This document shows, in pieces, positions 12,101 through 23,202 of a DNA stretch of 53,292 nucleotides (position 1 is its first letter; the number at the start of each line of letters is the position of its first letter). This DNA is from Apostichopus parvimensis. Its lineage: Eukaryota > Echinodermata > Holothuroidea > Aspidochirotida > Stichopodidae. A program made the position numbers and the translations under genes. The notes beneath the pieces were generated by a model. The model worked only from the letters and a program-made list of their open reading frames with translations, was not told the DNA's origin and did not search any database. The stretch is taken from the NCBI GenBank assembly GCA_000934455.1, contig KN887323.1, forward strand, positions 13,054-66,345. The letters are read 5' to 3'.

Positions 12101-15100
12101 TTTAACTACGGTCTACCAAATCTCTCTTGTGTTAAAAGCCCTCTGAAATATCTGGTCATCGAGATTCTAATCATTGAAAGATTTGCTAACATTGTACATT
12201 CTTCCAAATTCTCTGAAAGCTTGCTTTTTCTTGTCAATTTGATCCATTATTTTATAATTTCATTTGGTCCAACAAACCAGACAAAGTTCAATGTTCTGTA
12301 TTTTTGAACAAGAAAGACCATGTTGGTTTTATGGTAGATATGCAAACATTCCTTTCAGAGCAATAAGGTATTCTAAACTACAATATTTCCAGTTTTGTTT
12401 GATACATACATGTACAGAATATATAGATGAGATTTGTAAGTTTGGGGAATGGAAAACCAGTTTTGGGCCAGTAAACCATCATAGCCCTATGACTATTTGT
12501 TGTTTATTTTTGTTGGTTTATCTCAAAAGAGATGTAGGGTGACACCAATTTGCTTTAAATAAAACTATTTGAAGGTTAAGTAGTTACAATGCGATCTAAA
12601 TTTGATTATTTAAACAAGTCGTCGTCCACTGGGCGACCATCAAAGCTGATTATGGTTATCCGAATAGAAATTTGGTCGTTTCGGATGATCGGACTACGGT
12701 TCAAAATTGACCCTGCCTTACAACACCTGTACTGGTCATTGGTCATGTGATGTTATTAAACAATTTTGAACAAAATCTTGCACAGTTTATTTATGTTGTG
12801 TGTGGTTTTTTTTGTGTGTTTTTTGGGCGATTTTGTAGAAGTGCCAAACTTTGTTCACACATTTATGTGCCTTAATGCTGTCATTCAAATACATTGTACA
12901 CAATTGTATTGGATTGATATTTGCTGTATAGTTAGGACTTTAATGTACATTAACATAAGTTATTCTGTTGAAAACAATTGAAGAAGGCAATAAACAAGAT
13001 TGAGAAAAAAATGTGTTATACTTTAGTCTGTTTTTTAGGTGATACCAACATATTAGCTTGTGGGTGAACACTCTCTTGTATGAAACAGTTTTAATGTCGC
13101 CATTGTTAAAACTTTCACAAGAAGAACAATTTAAACTTGTGGATGATTAGTATTTTCATCAAACCAGTCACTTCTAGGATTGGAAGAAGATTAGGTTAAG
13201 TTTAGAAAGAAGACCCTTTATATATAAGTGCAGTGACTTTTTCTTGATGATACTTTTGTGTTTGTGGAGGCTATTTGTTTAAAACAAAGAGAGCTTGCTT
13301 GATCCCATGCAAACATTTTGAAGATGATCCTGAGCTTGTGACGCTGGGACTGCAGACAGGGTACAGTATGTGGCATATACAGCAAAGTATGTTACAGCCA
13401 CAGGTTTGCCAGGAAATACTGCCAAGTGCTAAGGTTTTAATAAAACTAAAAGCTAAAAATTATGATTGGAATAAATTATCATAATAATGATCTCTTAAAT
13501 TTAATGGACAATTTTCAATCCCTCAACAGATTGCAAGAAGATCCTCCCGCAGGAGTGAGTGGTGCACCAACAGAGAATAATATTATGCTTTGGAATGCCG
13601 TCATATTTGGGTAAGTAGCTCATTCAACGATTGTGAAATTTACTATATAAGGCTTTCAAGTGTGCTTTATTGTTTGCACTACTGACATCAATTTATTTTG
13701 CGCAATGTATCCCACCACTTCAAAGTTCAAGGTTCATGTAGTGTTGTAAGAGGGTATTACCAGTATACTATTTCCAGTATCTACATAGCTCATAGCAGCA
13801 GTTTTGTAGTAACTGTATATAATATATTTAATCATTTCAGTGAGAATGAAAGTTATCACATGCAATTGCCCTTCGGTATAGAATCAAAGCAGCTACAGTC
13901 AAATTGTATGAGTAAAGTTACTGTTTATTGGCAGGTGATAGATCACACATATCAGTTTCACCGAATCTAAACTACATTTACTTCCACTAGTTCTTTGAGC
14001 TTGCCTTAGAAAAAACAAACAGATTTAAAGGTTTGAAATTAGGTTAATATCAATAGGAAAACTAGCAGTACCTAAAGTGACCAGACGTCCAGGGACAGCC
14101 CCCGTATTTCGGGGACCGTCCCAGGATTAAAACTGTCCCTGGAATGGTCTCCTGATGTCATGTGCTGTCACTGATTACTCAAAAATGTGTAAAAAAGCCC
14201 AGAATAATGTAAATTTGAAAAAGTGATGCATGTTTCTAGAAAATGTTCAGCAGTACAGAAATGTGGGGCATTTGACCATCATTCTTGATACATAGCACCA
14301 AAAATCTCAAAATCCCTCCCGTTCCTTAAAATATATAGTGTAGATTCTACACCTTGATGTCAACATTAAGGTCAATATCAATATCATGTCCCGAGAGTTT
14401 CTGGAAAAAAATATGGTCAGCTTAGTGCATAGTGTGTGAAGTAAGATAATCAGTATTTGAATCATTGTGAAGACACCATCACTTTTGTGAACAGTGAGAG
14501 TCAACTATTAGTCGCAAATGACCATTTGCCCAGATTGAGAGTCAAAGTTCATATATATATATATATGTGTGTTTAGGGGACATTGCATCAATTTCCTATA
14601 AATTGGTGCCAATTGACAGACAAAACATCAAAGTTAATGGCTGCTTCTGCTACATTAAAGCAATTTTGCACTTTTGTGGATACAGATCCTACGTTATTTC
14701 ATTATTTGATAACTTATGCAAATAAATTCAGAAGCTTTCGTGTCAAACTTTCCATTATTACATGAGATACCTAGATCTGAGGCCAACTACATCCTGTAGA
14801 GGTATTTCCCGTTAACCTTAACAAAAAAAGGCAAACAACGGAAGAAAATCAAAACCTTTTAAAAAGCCAAGTTAAAAAAATAATTTCAAGAATTAACGCG
14901 CCAAAAAGGGCAAGAAAAAAAAACAAAAGAAAAAAACACCCCTTTGATAAAAGTGGCCTAAAATTGCCAAAGGTAAAGCCCAATCCTTTTGCTATTTTCT
15001 TCTATTTAGACCTCAGCAAACACCTTTTGAAGATGGTAAGTGTGATCTCCTTCTAACAGTGACGTATTTATCACCATACTGTTTACTGAACCCACTACCT

Positions 15101-18100
15101 ATTCAAAGTGACTGTTAAATATCGATTACAATAATTCACTACAGAAATGTTTACATGGAATACCTTTATATTGCCACTGTTCCAAATCCATGTTCCACTA
15201 AACAATACAGTAACTAGTATATACTCCTTACAGGAATTTGTGTCACATAGAAGTATCCTAAATGATAATTAAAGAGCTGCTTCTTGTGTCAGGTTAAAAC
15301 ATGTGGGCTATACACTCTGGTAAATGTTTTGTTTTGTTGTGTCATAAATTGAAGGTCGAATCATGCATCCCATTATAATCAACACACTAACCAATACATA
15401 TCCCTACGTCCTACAGTGTATTTTGAAATGCTGGTAGGTAACCTGAAAGCGTTTCTTTCACAAACAATATATAAATTAAAATGGATACAGAAACAAAGTT
15501 TGTGTACTTTGGCCAAATTTGTCTGATTCACAACCATTACTGAATTGTCTTTGGCCAGTACATGTTTTGAAACTACAGTTTTGTCTGGTAGTAGCTATTG
15601 TAGCAATATTAACTGCAACAGACATTTGCTTTTTATCTCCATTCTCATCAAGTCCAAGACATTCAGTCTCTAATGTCGATGTTATCACTTCAATTATCGG
15701 CAGAACAGAAAGCTCCATTCTGTTCAAAGTAGAAAGGTCTTTATGACATGCACACTAAATTACTTTGTTTCAAATTCAAATTAAATAACATAGTTTAGGG
15801 TGGTTGATTCCCACCTGCTTTTATCCATTAACATAATGTTTCTGATTAACTACCTCGTCAACAAGATTTTTTGGTCGGAAAATTGGAAATATGAGGAGAC
15901 TGTGACAAGACCTACTTGCCATTACATTCTTAATTAACATTATCCTACTCCCTTACATTAATTATGACTCAACTATGTTTAGCTCAAAGGAGGAAGGAGA
16001 GTAGCGAATGGTATTATAAGGGTTAGTAAGTACTGTATGTACATCAAGTATATTACAAGGGTTAGTAAGTATGTACATCATGTATATTACAAGGGTAGGT
16101 AACTATGTACATCATGTGTATAACATTATAGGAGAGTAGTCAAAGGTATTACAAGGGTAGGTAACTATGTACATCTTGTGTATATTACAAGGGTAGGTAA
16201 CTATGTACATCATGTATATTACAATGGTTAGTAACTATGTACATCATGTGTTATACAAGGGTAGGTAACTATGAACATCATCTCTTTTACATTATAGGAG
16301 AGTATTGAAAGGTATTACAAGGATCAGTAACTATGTACATCATGTGTATTACATTATTAAATTAACACTACTACAGTGTGTTAAGTTAAGAAGTTACATT
16401 GTGTACAGTGTTCTCATATGACTTTTACAATACTTAACTCCTGGTCAAAGGTAACTTGTCACACCCACACATATGTGTGTGCACACTTCAAGCAATACTT
16501 TAAATTTTCATTTTCAAAGTGAAGCTGTCAGTTGCAATTGGCAGTAGTGAGCTTTTTAAATATTAATTTTCCTTTATATTTTTTTTAGGAACATTTAAAC
16601 TTACCATAGAATTCACAGAAGAGTATCCTAACAAACCTCCAACAGTAAGATTTGTCTCAAAGATGTTTCACCCTAATGGTAAGTATCTTATTTTTCTGGT
16701 CGTAGTTAAAATATAATTATATAAATAAAGTGGAATAGAATCAAAGGCTCTCGTTGATAGAGAGATATATTTCTCCCCCTTGCCAGTGCCCTTGATAACT
16801 TGGATATTGTTGTGGAATTGAATAACCTTTCATGAATTTAACCTCATTGATTATAGAGGCACCAATATTATGATTAGTGTGAATATCTAGAAGCACCGAA
16901 CGAACACCATCACTTAAGTACTGTAAGGTTGTCAAACCTCAGCTGGTGAGCCATGTGAGGTATGCAAGGCCCTTTATGTGGTCTGCAGCAAGGAATGCAT
17001 GCACTTACATATTTTAATCAGTGATGCAATTGTCACACTGTGTGTCCCATTGGAGAGGTAACTTGTTAAATGCAGTGAGGTGAAGCAAAGAATGTGGTAC
17101 CCTATCAGCATGCTGAGATGGAAAACGAAGGCAGATTATATTAGATTAGTCTGCTTGAGAAGTTGAAAGGCATGCAAATATAAGAATGATCAAGCAAAGG
17201 AAATCCATGTTGACTTGTTGCTAAGAAGACCCTTTCTTTCTTTGCAAAGAGTTAGTACCCGTGGAAAAGAAAATACAACCTTATCATATTGTGTGATTGT
17301 AAAGCACCTGCGAAACATGGACGAGGTGATATTTTGGCCGTCAAAATAGATATGTTTGTGGGTCTTAATGGAGTTCGTATTGAGACTTAATGACAACATT
17401 TATTTAAGCCATTTCCTGTTTGCTGTTCATCAATTTATGCATGTGTCGAAAAAAAAAAAAGTATAAGTTTTGAGATAAATGACCTAGACTGGTCAGTGGT
17501 TAGAACAGCATCATAAATTCCAACTGTAAGTACATCAAGACATAACTGTACACCGCCAGAGGCCACACTTCAGACATTGACGTTGTAGATCTGTACTATG
17601 GAGACTTCAACAGCAATCATAGTGGCAAGTGAATTTTGCTTTTTCGCGAGTAGATTTTTAGTCACGGTCTCCAAATGGCGAGTAACTTTTAAAAATATTT
17701 TTTTAGAGGCCTGAGAACTACACTGATACATTACACAATGCACATGATGAAGAATCCACAATAAAACTATACAGTACTAACTTGGTTAACACTTTTTTAT
17801 TGCTTACGACCTTCATGAGTACAGTGCCTTCTAGTTCTAATGGCCTGTGTGGGTATGGTTCCTCTTGCAAGGTGGAATTATTTTGCATGACAATTAACAG
17901 CTACTATAGTTTTAACCCACCGTGTTAGTTTTGTATTTGAAGGAAGTGAACACTTTACATCTCAATTGTTGGTTTAAATAAATACAACGAGAGGATAATT
18001 GAAGTATTGTTCCAGTCTTANNNNNNNNNNNNNNNNNNNNNNNNNNNNNNNNNNNNNNNNNNNNNNNNNNATGCAAGGCCCTTTATGTGGTCTGCAGCAA

Positions 18101-21096
18101 GGAATGCATGCACTTACATATTTTAATCAGTGATGCAATTGTCACACTGTGTGTCCCATTGGAGAGGTAACTTGTTAAATGCAGTGAGGTGAAGCAAAGA
18201 ATGTGGTACCCTATCAGCATGCTGAGATGGAAAACGAAGGCAGATTATATTAGATTAGTCTGCTTGAGAAGTTGAAAGGCATGCAAATATAAGAATGATC
18301 AAGCAAAGGAAATCCATGTTGACTTGTTGCTAAGAAGACCCTTTCTTTCTTTGCAAAGAGTTAGTACCCGTGGAAAAGAAAATACAACCTTATCATATTG
18401 TGTGATTGTAAAGCACCTGCGAAACATGGACAAGGTGACATTTTGGCCGTCAAAATAGATATGTTTGTGGATCTTAATGGAGTGTGTGTTAAGGCTTTGA
18501 CGACAAAATTTACTGAAGCCATCTCCTGTTTTCTGTCCATAAATGTATGCGTCTGTCAAAAAACAATATGAAAGTTTTGAGATAAATGACCTAGACTGGT
18601 CAGTGGTTAAAACAGCATCATAAATTCCAACTGTAAGAACATCAGGACATAACTGTACACAGCCAGAGGCCACACTGACTCACTCCAGACTGAGGCCTGA
18701 GAATTACACTGGTACATTACACAATGCACATGATGAAGAATCCACAATAAAACTGTATACATGTACTAACTTGGTTAACACTTTTTTTACTGCTTACACT
18801 CTTCATGAGTACAGTGCCTTCTAGTTCTAATGGCCTGTGTGTGTGTAGTTCCTCTTGCAAGGTGGACTTATTTTGCATGACAATTAACAGCTACTATAGT
18901 TTTAACCCACCATGTTAGTTTTGTATTTGAAGGAAGTGAACACTTTACATCTCAATTGTTGGTTTAAATAAATACAACGAGAGGATAATTGAAGTATTGT
19001 TCCAGTCTTATGGCAAATGAAAGATCGCAGTGTTTAATGATGAGACTTTCCCCATTTATTTAACATTTTGTGTGAGAAGAGTCGATGGTCAGTTAGTGTG
19101 TTAGATGAAATCAAGTTGGCATGTGTGAGAGTATGTATGTTTGTCTATAGTCTATATGTGTGTGATGCTCCAGCTTGTTAACAGTAACATGTAAACACAT
19201 GGAAATACTTGATCGAATGTCAAGAAGGGAAATGTTGGCAAATGTAATATTTAGCATGTAGCCTGCCCATAGTGAGTGCAAGGCCCTGTTGTTGGTCTTG
19301 GGGTCAAAGGTCAGCAGAGGTCAAAGTGCAAAAATCTTAAAACGTGTAAAATCTCAAGAATCAGAATTTTGCAAATGTTTTTACACGTATCAGGTTGGAC
19401 TTGTGACAATCAACAAATGAGTAACTTGTGGTGGTGGTCAATGGTTTTATTTCAATCAGCCATATCTCAAGTTAGGGGCAAGATAATGAGATGGGGTTTC
19501 AACTAGCAGTGTGGAATATTTTTCTCTTCAATATAAGTTTCGCATTGTTTGCCACCAGAAAATCCTTGTAAAGTATTGATGCATAGTTAGTTATTCAACA
19601 GCTAATAAAACAAAAAAACTGCTTTGATTTTCATGGCCAAACCCCTTGTAGTAAGTTGCAAAAAATCAATGCCTACAGCTTTTCTTATACGGCAAGTCAA
19701 CCTGATTAGATAGTATTGTTTCTAAAGTATGTTACTGTCTTTAATTACTGCAGTCTTTATGAATCTTTTCCTGTCCTAAATTTTACTGGAAGGACTCTGT
19801 CTATAATTGCTTCAGAATGTTATAATGTATAGAGAGCATGCATCTTCTTGTGTAATGAAAGCATGGTATGAGAGCTCCAGTAAGTTGCTTTAACCTTGGG
19901 AAGAGTGATTATGGAAATGTGGGCTGGATTAGCTTCTCTGAGGAAGAATATTTCCGTATAATTTGCATAAAATCATCATTCTGGGAGTTGGTCATTTGGC
20001 CATTGGTCGTTGTCCTCTCTTTAAAGTATATATGTCAGATTGACATCTTATCGTGTCTGATATATCTCTCTCGACAGTGTACGCAGACGGTAGCATTTGT
20101 TTGGATATATTACAGAATAGGTGGAGTCCTACTTACGATGTTTCTGCAATTCTTACGTCAATACAGGTTTGTGGTTTCATCACGTTTATACTATCCTCTA
20201 AGGTATGCTGGTAAAGTTAATGATATATCACTAAGAAGATGTCATTTAAAGGAATACCATTGCTTTTATGTAATATTTATAAGTCGATTGGGTTCTGATG
20301 CTCGTACCGTCCAAGCTTTAGTGAACACCTCCTTTGCCAGCTCAAACAATCTCAAAGCCATAGAGCTGTTAAAATTGTCTGCTTTTCACGTTCGCCATCA
20401 TTTATTCATAGGGTACAGTACACATGTGATGCTGATCTCGTGGTATACCAGTAGTATCCCTTTGTTAAGTTGTTATGCACGCTCTCTTTGCCTACCAGTA
20501 GGAACTAGAAGTATGTATGTATGTATGTATTTTAGATCCTCCTGCAAGCAGGAACTCGCAAAGAAGTCTCATTGGCTTAACAAAGCCGCAAGCTGACCGA
20601 AGTCAGTCTCTTACATTCATATTTAACGTCCACGATTATGAATTGTCAATCGTCAACAACTCTGTAACTGGACGACATACAATAATCTGGGAGTGACTCG
20701 AACCGGGGACCTTATGGTTGAAAGGCATCGGCGTTATATTCCTATAGACATACGTGAAGGACACTTGAATTAGGTTAGTCAGTCTATTCCTGGATCTAGG
20801 CATGCACTGAGGTACTTACATATATATAAGCCCAGTTTCCATTATTCATATAGATCACAGGATCACTATATATGGTATCATTCACCATTCTAATGAAAAT
20901 AGTCGGATTACTCTTTAAGCAAGCGGTTTCTTCTACCCTTCAGTCTCTACTGGATGAGCCCAACCCAAATAGTCCTGCTAACAGTCAAGCGGCTCAGCTT
21001 TACCAAGAAAACCGCAGAGAGTACGAGAAGAAAGTCACAGCGGTGGTGGAACAGAGCTGGAGAGATCCTAAGACTCCTAATAATCCTACCTTATGA
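9155..21096 (+). CDS. UBE2A: Ubiquitin-conjugating enzyme E2 of the RAD6 / UBE2A-UBE2B type
   Basis: This E2 carries ubiquitin as a thioester and, with RAD18- or RNF20-type E3s, modifies PCNA and histone H2B (family knowledge). Exons: 9155-9198, 13530-13610, 15010-15035, 16589-16678, 20078-20166, 20944-21096; 160 aa against 152 in vertebrates. It starts [13 protein letters not shown] as in the family. The HPN motif is in exon 4 (MFHPN). The active-site cysteine is Cys88 in GSICLDIL (exon 5). The conserved [20 protein letters not shown] helix region is in exon 6. Oddities: residues 15-16 are Thr-Lys across the exon 1/2 junction where the family has Lys-Arg, and the tail runs about 8 residues past SWRD, ending KTPNNPTL. 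Vertebrates have two paralogues (UBE2A, UBE2B); this looks like the single pre-duplication gene, so the symbol is a family label. Intron 4 contains an assembly gap and a duplication. Confidence 0.96.
9691..10306. mobile_element. Probable non-autonomous DNA transposon (CCGCCAT-rich)
   Basis: The 616-bp segment is flanked on both sides by ATGTGCACA (9682-9690 and 10307-10315). Its ends carry degenerate inverted repeats (GTGTCATTCCGG... at 9699 and, on the minus strand, GTGCCATTCTGCC... near 10300), each running into CCGCCATA. No transposase reading frame is present. The 9-bp flanking repeat would fit a Mutator-like element and an 8-bp reading would fit hAT; note that its core TGTGCACA is itself palindromic. 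It lies in UBE2 intron 1. Confidence 0.55.
10204..10260. repeat. Near-perfect palindrome (CCGCCATAGG...CCTATGGCGG)
   Basis: The 57-bp sequence folds on itself. Its centre TTTCCGCCATGGCGGAAA (10224-10241) is a perfect palindrome, and the outer arms CCGCCATAGGTTT and GAAACCTATGGCGG pair. A related copy is at 50030-50086. Confidence 0.8.
14091..14150. repeat. CCAGACGTCCAGGGACAG-type palindromic repeat fragment
   Basis: The stretch holds alternating GTCC-AGGGAC and CCCCGTATTTCGGGG words that form nested hairpins. GACCAGACGTCC followed by GGGAC/GTCCC words is familiar to me as a dispersed repeat in animal genomes, though I cannot name its family. It is in UBE2 intron 2. Confidence 0.4.
16005..16352. 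repeat. Minisatellite with GGGTAGGTAACTATGTACATCAT units
   Basis: About eight to nine imperfect copies of a 35-45-bp unit containing ATTACAAGGGT, AGTAA/GGTAACTATG and TACATCATGT. Longer spacers with TTATAGGAGAGTA punctuate the array. It lies in UBE2 intron 3, ending about 240 bp before exon 4. Confidence 0.85.
16962..18020. repeat. Copy 1 of a ~1-kb duplication in UBE2 intron 4
   Basis: This 1059-bp block begins ATGCAAGGCCCTTTATGTGG and ends GAAGTATTGTTCCAGTCTTA at the N gap. It matches 18071-19010 with scattered substitutions. It carries roughly 120 bp not present in the other copy (around 17575-17705). Confidence 0.9.
18021..18070. other. Assembly gap (50 N)
   Basis: Fifty N characters in UBE2 intron 4, exactly between the two copies of the duplicated block. 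The true distance here is unknown. Confidence 1.
18071..19010. repeat. Copy 2 of the ~1-kb duplication in UBE2 intron 4
   Basis: This 940-bp block starts and ends with the same 20-mers as copy 1, and the same substitution pattern continues along it. It lacks the roughly 120-bp insertion. Unique intron sequence follows at 19011. Confidence 0.9.
20511..20750 (-). mobile_element. tRNA-related SINE-like element
   Basis: Read on the minus strand, a tRNA-like head (CGCCGATGCCTTTCAACC, then CCCCGGTTCGAGTCACTCCC with a good Pol III B box at about 20696-20706) is followed by a body. It ends in a short (CATA)n tail, seen on plus as TATGTATGTATG at 20513-20531. Head, body and simple-repeat tail in this order are typical of tRNA-derived SINEs. 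It lies in UBE2 intron 5, antisense to the gene. Confidence 0.6.
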
Positions 21097-21394
21097 TAAC
21101 TCGTCTTCTGTATAAAAGTTATTTTAATTACATTTCTTTTGCTCGTATTTGTATACCGATACACTATCATGGAAGAAGGACACCCTGTTATCGTCGGGTG
21201 TGCATGATTTATGCAGCAAAGAATTGCCAACTCTGTGACTGTATACAGACAGGTCAAATCTAAAGGAAAAGAGCCGGAAAATATTCAAGATTCGCCTCAA
21301 GAGGCCATTCCTTCTTGTTTGTGTTTCTTTTGCTTTATCTTGCTTAGAAGGAAGGCTATCTTTTTTTTTGTATGTTTTACTAGGTATTGCATTT

Positions 21395-21426
<32 letters not shown>

Positions 21427-21737
21427 TTTAATAATAAAAATGTTGATCCAGGTAGTAGATGGGAATACATAATAGATGAAAGATTGCCAAGATTATTAAA
21501 GTCTGACATCAGTTGATAAGTAGATAGTTCAACTCCTGTTGCAGTTTTATTGAAGTGATAAGTTCATTAACTATACCGTTTTCATGTAAGGGTCCCCCAA
21601 ATCAGGTCCCCCGTACCTCACCCCCTCCCTCCTTCTCCCTCTCAATGATAACAAATAATCTTGGTTGCATTGTGTTTTGCGATAATACATATTTTTGTTT
21701 GTATCGTGGTTTTTATCGAAAAACAGTTAGACCATGA

Positions 21738-21743
21738 AATAAA
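21738..21743 (+). terminator. Candidate polyadenylation signal for UBE2
   Basis: An AATAAA hexamer lies 642 bp after the UBE2 stop codon. An alternative AATAAA lies at 21433-21438, right after a T-rich/CTT tract. Which is used cannot be told from sequence alone. Confidence 0.3.
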
Positions 21744-22744
21744 CATAATATTCAGATTTTAGATCTAAAGTCCTTTTGAGGGGGGAGTTGTGGTTGGAAG
21801 GTAGAGGTTTGAGTTATAATTGTATCTTCACTAGTAATATCAAATATCAAAGAAAGTTTAATATTCACTGATATTCAACAGTTTTATGTTGTTTTGTCCA
21901 TTGTTTGTCTCGAGGTTCTTTTATGAGGAAATATTTTACGCAGAAATAGAAAGAAGTATTGTTCACCTGCCTTCAGTTGTATAGATTTAGTTGACTTGAG
22001 AACGACCAAAAACCAAACAAAATGGACCGTATCTGCAGATTTGAGTGCAGGGTAAGGCTTTTCTATTCAAAAGAGCTGATATTATTCTTCTTTTCTCACA
22101 TTGCTTTCAAATTATGTCTGTTATTCTTTCTAAAAAGAAATCATACTTTGACCAACTTTGGTATATGATGTGATGTGAAATATGTTTTGTGGAACTGATG
22201 GTCTTCATATATTTTGGCAAAACAGCCAAACAACATTTACAACAACATTTACAAGGAAATGTTGCAAGGTATCTTGATGATTGTGTTAATCCAATCTGTT
22301 TTTGAAGTAATTAATGGTTTTGGAAGCTTGAAAGATTTGACCCTTATTGCTGTATGGAGTATTATCAGTGTCTTCCATATACTACTCTCAAGTATCCACA
22401 ATGATGTAAAGGCCTTGGTGGTTTTATACATAGCCTGGTGTATCTCAACTCAGTGACAGATATAACTACTCCTATTTGGAATACACTACTAACAAACAAA
22501 CAAAGATTTCATTCTTTTTCATACTCTTTAGCACAAATATCAATCTTTGCATAGTTGAGAGTCTTAGAATTTTACCTCTGGTCAATGGTCAATCAATAAT
22601 TTACTCAGTTATCTGCTGCATACATTTTAAGAATTTAAATCGTTTTCAGCTATGTGCTAAGATAGCGATCGTATGAAGAAACAGTCGTTATTCAGGGAAG
22701 AGAAATCTGTAGGGTGAGCAAACTTGTCATGAGGTGGAGTTCAA

Positions 22745-23202
22745 ATGGGTGAATAAATGTTAAGCACAGAGCTGAATGTATGGGTGTGTTTTGTGTTAGT
22801 ATGTTTGACATGATTTGTCATGCATGTACATAACACAATGGGTGAATAAAAGTTAAACAGAGCTGAATGTATGGGTGTGTTTTGTGTTAGTATGTACGAC
22901 ATGATTTGTCATGCATGTACATACAACAATGGGTGAATTAAAGTTAAGCACAGAGCTGAATGTGTCGGTGTCTATTGTGTTAGTATGTGTGACATGATTT
23001 GTCATGCATGCACATACCACAATGGGTGAATAAAAGTTAAGCACAGAGCTGAATGTGTGGGTGTGTCAGTATGTATGGCTTGATTTTTCATGCATGTACA
23101 TACCACAATGGGTAAATAAAGTTTAAGCACAGAGCTGAATGTGTGGGTGTGTTTTGTGTTAGTATGTATGACATGATTTGTCATGCATGTACATACCACA
23201 TG
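22745..23202. repeat. Minisatellite, ~86-94-bp unit, 5 copies
   Basis: ATGGGTGAATAAA or close variants restart at about 22745, 22839, 22929, 23022 and 23108. Each is followed by GTTAAGCACAGAGCTGAATG, GTGTGTTTTGTGTTAGTATG and GACATGATTTGTCATGCATG. Unit lengths differ and are not multiples of three, so the Thr/His-rich open frames on the minus strand are by-products. Confidence 0.9.

Noticed and set aside
13275-13484. 69-aa open frame just before UBE2 exon 2
   Set aside because: No family resemblance and not in frame with the gene; treated as intron.
18299-18673. 124-aa minus-strand open frame
   Set aside because: It lies inside the duplicated intron block; part of it is repeated at 17190-17399 in the other copy but is broken upstream, so it is not conserved as coding.
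19868-20596. 242-aa plus-strand open frame
   Set aside because: It overlaps UBE2 exon 5 in the exon's own frame (it contains the exon), but it reads through intron on both sides and into the SINE-like element; only the exon is real.
22214-22456. 80-aa hydrophobic open frame after UBE2
   Set aside because: AT-rich chance frame with no recognisable family and no splice context.
22853-23199. Thr/His/Cys-rich open frames on the minus strand
   Set aside because: They are translations of the minisatellite; unit lengths are not multiples of three and there is no family match.
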